Made by a program: the position numbers and the translations under genes
Shown: positions 1 to 8,812 of the stretch, in pieces
Position numbering within the stretch: position 1 is the first letter of the stretch
Layout: each line of letters begins with the position of its first letter
Origin: an uncultured Collinsella sp.
GTDB lineage: Bacteria > Actinomycetota > Coriobacteriia > Coriobacteriales > Coriobacteriaceae
Length of the DNA: 29,042 nt
Direction: 5' to 3'
Assembly: GCA_937925715.1 (NCBI GenBank)
Contig: CALAMG010000019.1
Span: forward strand, 1-29,042
The notes under the pieces: generated by a model
Seen by the model: only the letters and a program-made list of their open reading frames with translations
What the model was told of the DNA's origin: nothing
Databases searched by the model: none

Positions 1-23
1 GCGCCGAATGCTCGCCATCGAAT

Positions 24-52
24 TTTATCGATAGCTTATTTCAGACTGTAAT
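24..52 (+). promoter_or_regulatory. Weak candidate promoter for the adhesin gene
   Basis: TTTATC (24-29) and TGTAAT (47-52) are separated by 17 bp in the AT-richer part of the leader. The -35 matches consensus at only four of six positions, so this is a weak call. No clear Shine-Dalgarno precedes the ATG at 110. Confidence 0.25.
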
Positions 53-109
53 GGGTGTCTAAGCAGGGAACTTCCTGGTGAACACCGGCCGCGCGAGCGG
101 TGGTCCGTC

Positions 110-3100
110 ATGTCTTATGGCCGTCGTCGCGGGCTGCGCCCGGTCTCGCCATATGTGATTGTTCTGGCCCTCGCCGTCGTGCTGACGGCGAGTTTCTTCC
201 TGCCGACCCGCGCGGAGGCGAAGGTTTCGGACCATACGGTTCCGTTTCCGAACCACATGGTTCCGACGATTTCGCCTTCGGGGACAACAATCAACCTGTT
301 TGATTACTGGGTGAATTCGGAGGATCACCTGTCGGTCAGTGGATCCGACGGCATCAACAAGGGCCACCGCTTCAAGTTCAAGGATCAGGGAGCCAGTGAT
401 GATCTCAACCGGTATACGGGCGGCTCCTCTCCTCGCTCCGGTATCGTGAACAACGTTCTTACCGGCGGTTACCCGAAACTCACCGACAGCTGGGGCGGAG
501 AATCCCTCGGCTACCTGTTTGATTCCTCCGCCCAGACGGGCAAGATATCCCATATGGGTGTGACGGGTCTGTTGCAGGCCAAGGGCGGCTACTACGAGTA
601 TGACAGCTCGAAGAACTACGCGGCGTACAACGTCAATAAGAATGCATTTGATGTCTACGAAGTCGCCGGCGTTGGGCAAGCGGGGGCTGGCTCTCAAAAT
701 GGAGGCCAGTTCTTCCCCTTCGATGCGGCCGATAAGGTATTCAAGGAGGAGAACGGCTGCCTCGTCCGGAACGGCATTACGTCGTCGAACAACGGCGACT
801 CGAATTATAACGATGGCAAACCCCTCAACCATTATTTCGGCCTCTCCATGTCATCGCGCTTCGTGCAGCCGACGGATGGCAAAACGAACGCTGGCGATCC
901 CATGACCTTTGAGTTCGCCGGCGACGACGACGTCTGGGTGTTCATTGACGATGTCCTCGTGGGCGACATTGGCGGCATCCACACCAGTGCTAAGCTGACC
1001 ATTGACTTCCAAACGGGCGAGATTAAGGTTAACGATTCCCCAAACGGCACGCTGTTAAGAAAGTTCCAGGAAGCGGGGCGGGGCACTTCGGGCTTCACTG
1101 GCAACACCTTCGCTAACGACACCAGCCACACGCTCAAGTTCTTCTACTTGGAGCGTGGCGCCACCGACTCCAACATGAAGCTCAAGTACAACCTCGTGAC
1201 GGTTCCCGAGTCCGACATTATCAAGTTCGACCAGGATGGCGGTCTGGTGGAGGGCGCTCAGTTCGAGCTGTACAAGACAGACAAGAGCTTCGCTGACACG
1301 ACTACTAATTCGGAAAAACTACTTGGCTCCGGCACCACGGACGCGAATGGACAACTGACGCTCACGAATAAAGTGGACAACGGCGTTATCAACTTCGATG
1401 ACCTTTATAGTAAAGACCATAATTGCCGGTACTACCTCCTGAAGGAAACAAAGGTGCCCGAAGGTCACCGCTCGAGCCTCACGGCAACGGACGGTAGCAT
1501 GCAGTTCGAGTACGTGCCCGCGAGCGACGAGAACGGCGCGGGCGGCGTCATCATCAACCGCGGCGGTATGGACGCGGACAGCTCCGTTTGGCAGAGCGGT
1601 GCGTTCGCCGGCTCGAAGGAGACCATCACCGCGCCGTCGACCGTGTACCAGGCGGACGATGACTCGATGAAGCCAGGCAATACTGTTGATATGAAGCGCG
1701 GCACCCTGTTCGCAGTAGTTTTCAAGCGCGATAAAAGCAAGAACGCCTGGCACGCCGTGTCGGGCGACCCGACGAAGGGGTATACCCTCGCCGGCGCCCA
1801 GGGCATGGCCGGCGCCATCGAGGCGGCGAAGAAGGACCTGTACGCCTTCACGCTCAACACTAGCGGCCAGTACCAGGTAGAGATTCCGTATCTGCCCGGT
1901 GACATCTCCAAGTACTACTACTTGCTGAGCGGTGATGCCCGCAAGAATGCCGAGTACGCGGTGGCCATCTACTACACAACGGCGAGCTCCATCGCCGACG
2001 CGAATACGGACAACACGGTCCATGTGTTCAGTGATGACCTCCCCGGTGACCAGGTGAACTTTAAGCGGCAGTTCGCCACGAGCCTGCTCGTCACGAACAT
2101 CCAGAACCGCCTGTTCGTGCAGAAGACCGATACCGAGGGCAACCCCGTAGACGGCGCGAAGTTCGGCTTGTACACGGACGGTCAGGTGACAACAGACGCG
2201 AACGGCAAAGTCGTGCTCAACGGCGACCAGATCCCCTACGACACCTTGACGACGGGGCAGGTCAGCAACCCGATCCAGCTCGAAGGGGCGGGCATATTCC
2301 CGTGTACGAGCGACGGCAACAAGCCGCTCGTGAAGGGCGCCTACTTCCTAAAGGAGGTCTCGGCGCCCAAGGGCTTCCTGCTTAACGACACGCTCACCAA
2401 GGTGATTGTGGACGATTACGGCGTCCATGCCGATGCTGGTACGGCCGATGACGGCGTCTCGACGTTCGTGGGGCCGGGCACGCTTATGAAGAGTCTGGGC
2501 CAGTTTGGCGCAGAGGGCGACATCGACAACACACTCACGTGGATCAAGGGTATGCGGCAGACATCGGATGGCGTGACCGATGGCGGTAATCTTTCGTGGA
2601 GCGATGTCGATTCCGCCGGTGCCGGCGACACGGTACACCTCAAGTACGGCGCCATCGGACGTATCTACCAGTATGGGCCCACCAAGGCGGGCGAACCCTA
2701 CCGCCTGGAGACCGAGACGGGCTGGATACGTATGGGCATCACGCAGGATGAACCTGGTGTCACTAATGCGAAGGGCGCCCGCGCCGATCTGGGCGACATG
2801 AACCTGAATGCCCTGTTCACGGGCGCCACCTGCGTGCGCGTGGCGAACGAACGCGAGGCGAGCCTCGAGGTGACGAAGAAGGTTGACGTGCCCGATGGCC
2901 TGACGGGCAATAAGGACGCGGGGTTCACCTTCAATTTCACCGTGCCCGCGGGGAAGACGTACAAGGCCGCGGTGTTCGAGAAGGCGGGGACTGCGGGCGA
3001 GCGGCGGGTCGGCAACGTGTTCAACCTGACGAACGGCTATTCGCAAACCATCAAGGCCGACGAGACGATTCGCGTGTACGGTCTTAGCGAGGGCGACGAG

Positions 3101-6100
3101 TACACGGTGCAGGAGCTGACCGGCGCAGACCAGATGCCCGCGGGCTATAAGCTGACCGGCCGCAAGCAGGGTGCCACGGATCTGAAGGACGCAGGCGATA
3201 GCGTCACCGGTAAGATCGCGAAGCAAAATACCGACGGCACGTTGGCCGAAGCCAACAAGCTGGTGTTCACCAACAGCTACAGCGTGAAGTCTTCGGTGAC
3301 GCTCACAGGCATCAAGGCGAAGAAGAAGTTCACCGGCCGTGAGTGGACTAGCGCCGACAGCTTCGAGCTTTGCCTGCGCGCCGCCGATGGAACGCCGATG
3401 CCTGATGGTGCCACGGCAGCGCCCGTGGCCGGCATGAAGCAGGTCGAGAAGACCGTTACGAGCGCCGAAGAATTTAGCTTCGGAGAGATTAAGTATGAGA
3501 AGCCTGGCGAGTACACCTACTACATTGCCGAGACTACGCCCGCCAAGAGCGATCCCAGTTGGCTGGGCGGTGTCAGCTACTCCAGCGCCGAATACAAAGT
3601 GACCGTAACGGTGAAGGATGACGGCAAGGGAAATCTGACCGAGCCAGTCGTCAAAATGGAGCAGATCTATAAGGATGATGGCACCGCCACATCTCAGGTG
3701 ATCGACGATCAGATTGCGGTGATCACGAACACGTACCGCCCGAAGGAGACCTCGGTAACGCTCAAGGCGACGAAGCGCTTCACGGGCGGTGAGCTTGCGG
3801 GGAACGACTTCACGTTCCAGCTGCTCGACAAGGACGGCAGCGTGGTCCAGACTGTCCAAAACGAGAAGGACGGCAAGGTCGCCTTTGCAGCCATCGACTA
3901 CGCTACGCCGGGCGACCACGACTACACCATCAAGGAGGTGAAGGGCGCCGACTCGACCGTCGTCTACGACGCGAAGGGCGTGAAGGTCCACGTCAAGGTC
4001 ACCGACGAAAAGGGCGAGCTGAAGGCGACCGTCACCTACGACGGTGAGAAGGCCGTGCCGACCTTCACCAACACGAAGCCGACGGCGGACGTCACCGTTG
4101 AGGCCACGAAAGTTCTCGCGGGCAAGGACCTGACGGCCGATGCGTTCACCTTCGGCTTGTACGACCAGGACGGCAATGAGGACGCTCGCGGCACCAACGA
4201 TAAGAATGGCAAGGTCAAGCTGACCGTCAAGGGCCTGAACCTGGGCGAGTACGACTACACGCTCAAGGAGGAGAAGGCCGGCCAGTCCGTCGACGGCGTG
4301 GCCTACGACGCCAAGGAAGTCAAGGTCCACGTCAAGGTAGAGCAGAACCAGGACGACAACAACAAGACGAAGGTGACCGTCACCTATGACGGTACCGCTA
4401 CGGCTCCCACCTTCAACAACACCTACACCGCAAAGGGATCCGTGGAGCTGACGGCGACCAAGACCATCAAGGTTGCGGACGGCTTCGATCACACGACGAA
4501 GCCTGCGGACGGCGAGTTCACCTTCGACCTGAAGGACGCTGCCGGCAACGTGATCGCCACCGCGAAGAACGATGCAAACGGCAAGGTCTGCTTCACGCGC
4601 GAGTTCCAGCTCTCCGACTTGGACGGCGCCGCGAGCAAGGACTTCACCTACACCATCGTGGAGCAGCCGGGCGCGGAGCCGGGCATGGTCTATGACAACC
4701 ATACCCTCACCTATACGGTGACGGTCACAGACGGCGGGAACGGAGCACTGAATGCGAAGGCGATCGTGACGAGCGCATCCGGCTCGGATACCTTCACCAA
4801 CACCTACCAGCCGGCCGCGACCGGTCTGGCCCTTGGTGCGCAGAAGAGCTATGTGAAGAAGGACGACAACACGCCGATCGTCCCCAAGGACGGCGAGTTT
4901 ACCTTCGATGTGTACGAGGGCAAAATGACTGCTGAGCAGCTTGCCGGGGCCAAGCCCGTCCGGACCGCGACCAACGGCGCGGACGGAAGTGTTAACTTCG
5001 ACGCCTTCTCCTACGCGAAGCCGGGCACGTACGAGTACACTATCGTGGAGCGGAAGGGTGATCTGGCCTACGTGACCTACGACGACGCGGTGCATCATGC
5101 CGTGGTGACGGTTGTGGACAATGCCGGCACGCTGCAGGCGAGCGTCGCCTACGACGGCGCGGACGCCACGAAGCCCACCTTCACCAACACCTACAAGGCG
5201 AAGGCGACGAACTCCGGCGCGATCGCCCTCACCAAGAGCGTTGACGTGCACGACGGCAGCTATCAGCTAAAGGCGGGAGACTTCGCCTTCGAGCTGGTGG
5301 GGTCTGACGGTACGGTGCTCCAGACCCAGAAGAACGACGCCAAGGGCAAGGTTTACTTTAACGAGCTGACCTTCGACCATGCGGGCACCTTTCCCTTCAC
5401 GGTCCGTGAGGTGCAGCCGACGGACGGCGCGCCGGGCGTGCCGGGCGTGACCTACACCGGCAAGACGTACACCCTGACCTACGTGGTGAAGGACAACAAC
5501 GACGGCAAGCTGGTGGTAGAGAGCTCTACGGTGAAACCGAGCGAGGGCACCGAGAACGGCGTCACCCCCAATACCATGACGTTTGCGAACAGCTACCAGC
5601 CGGGTCAGACCTCCTACCAGATCTCTGGCACCAAGGTGCTTGAGAATGCCGACCCGGCCACCACGCGGACGCCCGCCGATGGCGAGTTCACATTCGCGCT
5701 GATTGACGTGGCCACCGGGCAGGAGATCGACCGGACCACGAACGTGGGTAAAGCGTTTACCTTCAAGGCCATCTCGTACACCGCAACTGGTTCGCATGCG
5801 TACCAGGTGAAGGAGGTTGCGGGCCAAGATGGCACCATCACTTACAGCGATGCGGTGCTGGACGTAACGGTGAACGTGACCGATGACGGCAGCGGCCAGC
5901 TGACCGCGACGGCGAACAAGACGGCTGCGGATCTGACCTTCACCAACACCTACACGCCGACGGCAACGACGGCGACGATTACCGGAACGAAGGCTCTGAC
6001 CGCCCGCGACCTGGCCGAGGGTGAGTTCTTCTTCGACCTGAAGGACGCCGACGGTAACGTGGTGCAGACGGTGCAGAACGGCGCCGACGGCACGTTCGGC

Positions 6101-6847
6101 TTCGCGCCGCTGCAGCTGGACAAGGTGGGGACGTACGTCTACACCGTGTCCGAGCGGGCAGGGGCGACGGCGAACGGCGTCACCTACGACACGACGGTCT
6201 TTACCGCGACGGTGACGGTGACGGAGAATGCGGAGACGCACGCGCTGGAGGCGCAGGTTGCCTACAGCAAGGGCGGCAAGGCTGCGGATGCGGTGGCGTT
6301 CAGCAACAGTTACGCGCCGGCCGCGACTGAGGTGAAGCTGGGGGCCTCCAAGGTGCTGAGCGGCGAGGACCTGAAGGAAGGGCAGTTCTCCTTCCAGCTG
6401 AAGGATGCCGACGGCAAGGTGCTGCAGACCGCAAAGAACGCGGCGGACGGCACGGTGGGCTTCGAGGCGATCTCGTACGACAAGCCCGGAACGTACGCCT
6501 ACAGCATCTCCGAGGTGGACGACGGTCAGAAGAACGTGACGTACGACGCGGCCGAGCACCGGGTAACGGTGACGGTGACGGACGACGGTGCGGGCCATCT
6601 GGTGGCGACGGTAACCTATGACGGCGCCGTGGCGCCGGTGTTCAAGAACACGTACACGCCGCCGACCACCCCGCCGACGGAGCCGCCCACCAATCCGCCG
6701 AGCAAGTCACCGGTGCCGAAGGAGGAGAAGCCGGGTCTGCCGTATACGGGCGATACCAGCTTGTCGCCGATGGCCCTGGGTGGCATCGCGGGCGGCGCGG
6801 TGGTGCTGATCGCCGCAGGCGTTATCCTGCGGCGCCGGAACCGGTAG
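110..6847 (+). CDS. Giant LPXTG-anchored fibro-slime/isopeptide-repeat surface adhesin
   Basis: This is a secreted, wall-anchored surface protein of 2,245 residues, probably for adhesion. It opens with a basic N-terminus and a hydrophobic stretch ending near TRAEA (residues 1-37), read as a signal peptide. Residues about 265-291 (TFEFAGDDDVWVFIDD, then GGIH) match the fibro-slime/PA14-like signature. SpaA/Cna-B-like domains start near 372 and 667, and another Cna-B-like unit spans about 917-1052. Nine degenerate Spy0128-type isopeptide repeats follow (about 1055-2185), each ending in FTNTY or a variant, with a Lys near the start (ATK), an internal Glu (VKE/IVE) and a terminal Asn. These are the family's usual bond-forming residues. 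A Pro/Thr/Glu-rich spacer leads to LPYTG (2210-2214), a hydrophobic helix and RRRNR, a sortase signal. The ATG at 110 is the only common start codon in this frame after the stop at 32-34. No sortase or pilin partner is in the window. The ligand is unknown. Confidence 0.9.
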   Translation: MSYGRRRGLRPVSPYVIVLALAVVLTASFFLPTRAEAKVSDHTVPFPNHMVPTISPSGTTINLFDYWVNSEDHLSVSGSDGINKGHRFKFKDQGASDDLNRYTGGSSPRSGIVNNVLTGGYPKLTDSWGGESLGYLFDSSAQTGKISHMGVTGLLQAKGGYYEYDSSKNYAAYNVNKNAFDVYEVAGVGQAGAGSQNGGQFFPFDAADKVFKEENGCLVRNGITSSNNGDSNYNDGKPLNHYFGLSMSSRFVQPTDGKTNAGDPMTFEFAGDDDVWVFIDDVLVGDIGGIHTSAKLTIDFQTGEIKVNDSPNGTLLRKFQEAGRGTSGFTGNTFANDTSHTLKFFYLERGATDSNMKLKYNLVTVPESDIIKFDQDGGLVEGAQFELYKTDKSFADTTTNSEKLLGSGTTDANGQLTLTNKVDNGVINFDDLYSKDHNCRYYLLKETKVPEGHRSSLTATDGSMQFEYVPASDENGAGGVIINRGGMDADSSVWQSGAFAGSKETITAPSTVYQADDDSMKPGNTVDMKRGTLFAVVFKRDKSKNAWHAVSGDPTKGYTLAGAQGMAGAIEAAKKDLYAFTLNTSGQYQVEIPYLPGDISKYYYLLSGDARKNAEYAVAIYYTTASSIADANTDNTVHVFSDDLPGDQVNFKRQFATSLLVTNIQNRLFVQKTDTEGNPVDGAKFGLYTDGQVTTDANGKVVLNGDQIPYDTLTTGQVSNPIQLEGAGIFPCTSDGNKPLVKGAYFLKEVSAPKGFLLNDTLTKVIVDDYGVHADAGTADDGVSTFVGPGTLMKSLGQFGAEGDIDNTLTWIKGMRQTSDGVTDGGNLSWSDVDSAGAGDTVHLKYGAIGRIYQYGPTKAGEPYRLETETGWIRMGITQDEPGVTNAKGARADLGDMNLNALFTGATCVRVANEREASLEVTKKVDVPDGLTGNKDAGFTFNFTVPAGKTYKAAVFEKAGTAGERRVGNVFNLTNGYSQTIKADETIRVYGLSEGDEYTVQELTGADQMPAGYKLTGRKQGATDLKDAGDSVTGKIAKQNTDGTLAEANKLVFTNSYSVKSSVTLTGIKAKKKFTGREWTSADSFELCLRAADGTPMPDGATAAPVAGMKQVEKTVTSAEEFSFGEIKYEKPGEYTYYIAETTPAKSDPSWLGGVSYSSAEYKVTVTVKDDGKGNLTEPVVKMEQIYKDDGTATSQVIDDQIAVITNTYRPKETSVTLKATKRFTGGELAGNDFTFQLLDKDGSVVQTVQNEKDGKVAFAAIDYATPGDHDYTIKEVKGADSTVVYDAKGVKVHVKVTDEKGELKATVTYDGEKAVPTFTNTKPTADVTVEATKVLAGKDLTADAFTFGLYDQDGNEDARGTNDKNGKVKLTVKGLNLGEYDYTLKEEKAGQSVDGVAYDAKEVKVHVKVEQNQDDNNKTKVTVTYDGTATAPTFNNTYTAKGSVELTATKTIKVADGFDHTTKPADGEFTFDLKDAAGNVIATAKNDANGKVCFTREFQLSDLDGAASKDFTYTIVEQPGAEPGMVYDNHTLTYTVTVTDGGNGALNAKAIVTSASGSDTFTNTYQPAATGLALGAQKSYVKKDDNTPIVPKDGEFTFDVYEGKMTAEQLAGAKPVRTATNGADGSVNFDAFSYAKPGTYEYTIVERKGDLAYVTYDDAVHHAVVTVVDNAGTLQASVAYDGADATKPTFTNTYKAKATNSGAIALTKSVDVHDGSYQLKAGDFAFELVGSDGTVLQTQKNDAKGKVYFNELTFDHAGTFPFTVREVQPTDGAPGVPGVTYTGKTYTLTYVVKDNNDGKLVVESSTVKPSEGTENGVTPNTMTFANSYQPGQTSYQISGTKVLENADPATTRTPADGEFTFALIDVATGQEIDRTTNVGKAFTFKAISYTATGSHAYQVKEVAGQDGTITYSDAVLDVTVNVTDDGSGQLTATANKTAADLTFTNTYTPTATTATITGTKALTARDLAEGEFFFDLKDADGNVVQTVQNGADGTFGFAPLQLDKVGTYVYTVSERAGATANGVTYDTTVFTATVTVTENAETHALEAQVAYSKGGKAADAVAFSNSYAPAATEVKLGASKVLSGEDLKEGQFSFQLKDADGKVLQTAKNAADGTVGFEAISYDKPGTYAYSISEVDDGQKNVTYDAAEHRVTVTVTDDGAGHLVATVTYDGAVAPVFKNTYTPPTTPPTEPPTNPPSKSPVPKEEKPGLPYTGDTSLSPMALGGIAGGAVVLIAAGVILRRRNR

Positions 6848-6890
6848 CTACGGCGGCCGAGAAGGGCTTTGATTGAGGGCGGGTGGTCGC

Positions 6891-6915
6891 AGGGCGCGGC
6901 CGCTCGCCCTTTTTG
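6891..6915 (+). terminator. Intrinsic terminator of the adhesin gene
   Basis: AGGGCG (6891-6896) pairs with CGCCCT (6905-6910) across a GC-rich 8-nt loop, followed by a T run. It lies about 45 bp after the adhesin stop codon and fits a monocistronic adhesin transcript. Confidence 0.6.
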
Positions 6916-6928
6916 GTGAAAGGCTATG

Positions 6929-7257
6929 TTAACCCGCCGTTTGCACGTCCGGCTCCAGATGGAACTCGTACTCCGGCTCCATCATCTTCTTCCGGATCTT
7001 TTCGTAGCGCCCGTCGTCGAGCTGCTCGCGCATGAGCGACGTCCTGTCCCCGACGCGTGCGGCCTCGCGCAGCCATCTGAACCACATCAGGCAGCTGTGG
7101 AGCCTGCGGGTCGATACGCCCTTGAACCTCTCGAGGAAGTGGCCGAGCGAACCCTGCGCTTCAGCATCCTCTGGACCGTGTCCCGCTCGTACCCGGTGAG
7201 CCTGCCGTGGGTCCTCGGGACCGCCCTCGCGGCGCCCTTCCCGCCCTTTCCGGACAT
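6929..7257 (-). pseudogene. Decayed insertion-sequence transposase (C-terminal fragment, possible internal deletion)
   Basis: Read on the minus strand, about 70 residues ending at a TAA (6931-6929) contain FLERFKGVSTRRLHSCLMWF and a basic/acidic tail. This resembles, from memory, the C-terminal end of IS1595/ISXO2-type DDE transposases. Upstream, in another frame, an ATG at 7257 begins about 36 plausible residues (MSGKGGKGAARA, then LTGYERDTVQ) that run into the C-terminal frame near 7150. A full transposase would be about 300 residues, so the catalytic core is missing and a frameshift joins the pieces. I could not find convincing terminal inverted repeats or target duplications. That the two pieces come from one gene is inference, and the family is tentative. 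The fragment sits between the accessory adhesin and the core genes. Confidence 0.45.
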
Positions 7258-7372
7258 GGCGTCCTCCGATCTCCCGGGGCCGGCCGATCCGGCCCTCAGG
7301 GTATCGGATTCCCAAATTTATCCGTATATGTGCGGATGAATGCGGGAGGCGTTCGGATGAAGTTGTATTCAA

Positions 7373-7595
7373 GGAAAGAGACTGACCCTTTGTCGCATTC
7401 CGTGCGGGTTATATGCAGGTATGCCTGCGCACGCTATCATGTATGGGTTAGACCGCAACTATGTACCTCATACGCGAAGGGATGCGCATGTATCTGAAGA
7501 TCGACATGTTCTAGCTGGGCTTACCCCCGCAGTGGCGCCGCGCGCCCCATCAACTCTGCCGATTTTCACCTTCACGCATATAAAGGAGTCCCGCC
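7373..7595 (+). promoter_or_regulatory. Leader region of prfA
   Basis: This 223-bp gap should contain the prfA promoter, but I see no hexamer pair good enough to call. TATCAT at 7435-7440 is the best -10-like match and has a poor -35. A small palindrome (7415-7428, arms GCAGG/CCTGC, loop TATG) lies just upstream. The usual AAGGAG ribosome binding site is at 7583-7588. Confidence 0.3.
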
Positions 7596-8663
7596 ATGCG
7601 CGACAAGCTCGAAAAGATCATCAAGGCCTACGAGGAGCTCGAGAAGAAGCTTTCCGACCCGGCCGTCGCCTCCGATATCAAGGAGTTCACGCGTCTCAAC
7701 AAGGAGTACGCGCACCAGTCCGACCTCATCGCCGCCTCGCGCGAGTACATCGGCGCGCTCGATGACATCGAGGCCGCCAAGGAAATGCTGCACGATACCA
7801 CCGATGCCGATGAGAAGGAGATGCTCCAGATGGACATCTCCGAAAACGAGGCCAAGCTTCCCCAGCTCGAGGAAGACATCAAGTACATGCTCATCCCGAG
7901 CGACCCCAACGACGACAAGAACACCATCGTCGAGATCCGCTCCGCCGCCGGCGGCGACGAGGCGGCCATCTTCGCCGGCGACCTGTACAAGATGTATCAG
8001 CGCTTTTGCGAGTCGCGTGGCTGGAAGACCACCGTGCTCGATTCCAGCCCCAGCGAGGCCGGCGGCTTCAAGTCCATCGAGTTCAAGGTCGAGGGCGACC
8101 GCGTCTACTCCGTTATGAAGTACGAGTCCGGCGTGCACCGTGTCCAGCGCGTCCCCAAGACCGAGTCCCAGGGCCGCATTCAGACCTCCACGGCTACCGT
8201 CGCCGTACTTCCCGAGGCCGAGGAGATCGACGTCCAGATCAACCAGTCCGACCTGCGCATCGACACCTACTGCGCCTCAGGCCCTGGCGGTCAGTGCGTT
8301 AACACTACCTACTCCGCTGTGCGAATCACCCACCTGCCCACCAACACCGTGGTGCAGTCACAGGAGCAGCGTTCCCAGATCCAGAACCGCGAGGTCTGCA
8401 TGCAGATGCTGCGTGCCCGTCTGTACGAGATGGAGCTCGAGAAACAGCAGGCAGAGCTCGGTGCCGAGCGCCAAAGCCAGATCGGCCACGGCAACCGTTC
8501 CGAGAAGATCCGTACCTACAACCAGCCCCAGGACCGCGTGACCGATCACCGCATCGGTTTCAACTCCACCTACAACGGCGTCCTTCTGGGCGATCAGCTC
8601 GGCACCGTCATCGAGGCGCTCGCCGCCGCCGAGCGAGCCGAGAAGCTGGCACAGGCCGTGTAG
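7596..8663 (+). CDS. prfA: Peptide chain release factor 1
   Basis: RF1 recognises UAA and UAG in the ribosomal A site and triggers peptide release. The 355 residues match the usual RF1 length. The codon-recognition tripeptide is P-K-T at 187-189 (RVPKTESQG), the PxT form of RF1 rather than the SPF form of RF2. The catalytic GGQ is at 231-233 in the context GPGGQCVNTTYSAVRITH. GPGGQ is the form I associate with actinobacterial RF1. The Cys after GGQ replaces the His common in other phyla. The start is fixed by AAGGAG at 7583-7588, 7 nt upstream of the ATG. Its modifying enzyme PrmC follows after a 694-bp gene-free gap, and a two-part hairpin terminator begins 5 bp after the stop. Confidence 0.97.
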   Translation: MRDKLEKIIKAYEELEKKLSDPAVASDIKEFTRLNKEYAHQSDLIAASREYIGALDDIEAAKEMLHDTTDADEKEMLQMDISENEAKLPQLEEDIKYMLIPSDPNDDKNTIVEIRSAAGGDEAAIFAGDLYKMYQRFCESRGWKTTVLDSSPSEAGGFKSIEFKVEGDRVYSVMKYESGVHRVQRVPKTESQGRIQTSTATVAVLPEAEEIDVQINQSDLRIDTYCASGPGGQCVNTTYSAVRITHLPTNTVVQSQEQRSQIQNREVCMQMLRARLYEMELEKQQAELGAERQSQIGHGNRSEKIRTYNQPQDRVTDHRIGFNSTYNGVLLGDQLGTVIEALAAAERAEKLAQAV

Positions 8664-8668
8664 TAGGT

Positions 8669-8692
8669 TCCGCCGTTCTACCGAACGGCGGA
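8669..8692 (+). terminator. Gene-specific perfect hairpin with TACC loop after prfA
   Basis: Arms of 10 bp at 8669-8678 and 8683-8692 are perfectly complementary around a TACC tetraloop. The hairpin starts 5 bp after the prfA stop and lies 5 bp before the 115-bp repeat. The same arrangement and loop, with an unrelated stem sequence, follow the LCP gene at 24366-24393. Confidence 0.6.
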
Positions 8693-8697
8693 CCGGC

Positions 8698-8812
8698 CGA
8701 CGCTGCGCGCCGCCCAGAGCGACAATTTGGCATTCAAAAGGCAAGGCATGACCAGAAGGTCTATGCCTTGCCTTTTTCATGCCAACTTGTTCGCTCTGGA
8801 CGTCGCTCGCTG
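8698..8812 (+). repeat. 115-bp dispersed hairpin element, copy 1 (bidirectional terminator-like)
   Basis: This element differs from 24398-24512 at only 4 of 115 positions. It folds on itself. CCAGAGCGA (8714-8722) pairs with 8791-8799, with imperfect pairing continuing inward. A perfect 14-bp inner stem (8736-8749 with 8763-8776) carries an apical GACC/GGTC stem with loop AGAA. An A run 5' and a T run 3' of the inner stem make it a plausible terminator on both strands. Two of the four differences between copies form a compensatory A-T to G-C swap in the inner stem, which suggests the structure is under selection. Confidence 0.8.

Noticed and set aside
2348..5251. 967-codon open frame on the minus strand inside the adhesin gene
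   Set aside because: It is a mirror of the adhesin's repeats: GC-biased codons leave the antisense frame open. It has no recognisable domain or ribosome binding site.
5267..6598. 443-codon minus-strand frame over the last adhesin repeats
   Set aside because: Same antisense shadow effect; the plus-strand protein has clear domains and a sorting signal.
3281..6655. Adhesin repeats considered as DNA-level tandem repeats
   Set aside because: The nine units are similar in protein pattern but diverged in DNA, so recent tandem duplication is not evident from reading.
7460..7513. 16-codon frame (MYLIREGMRM and on) in the prfA leader, considered as a leader peptide
   Set aside because: No ribosome binding site, no terminator/antiterminator structure next to it and no regulatory codon run.
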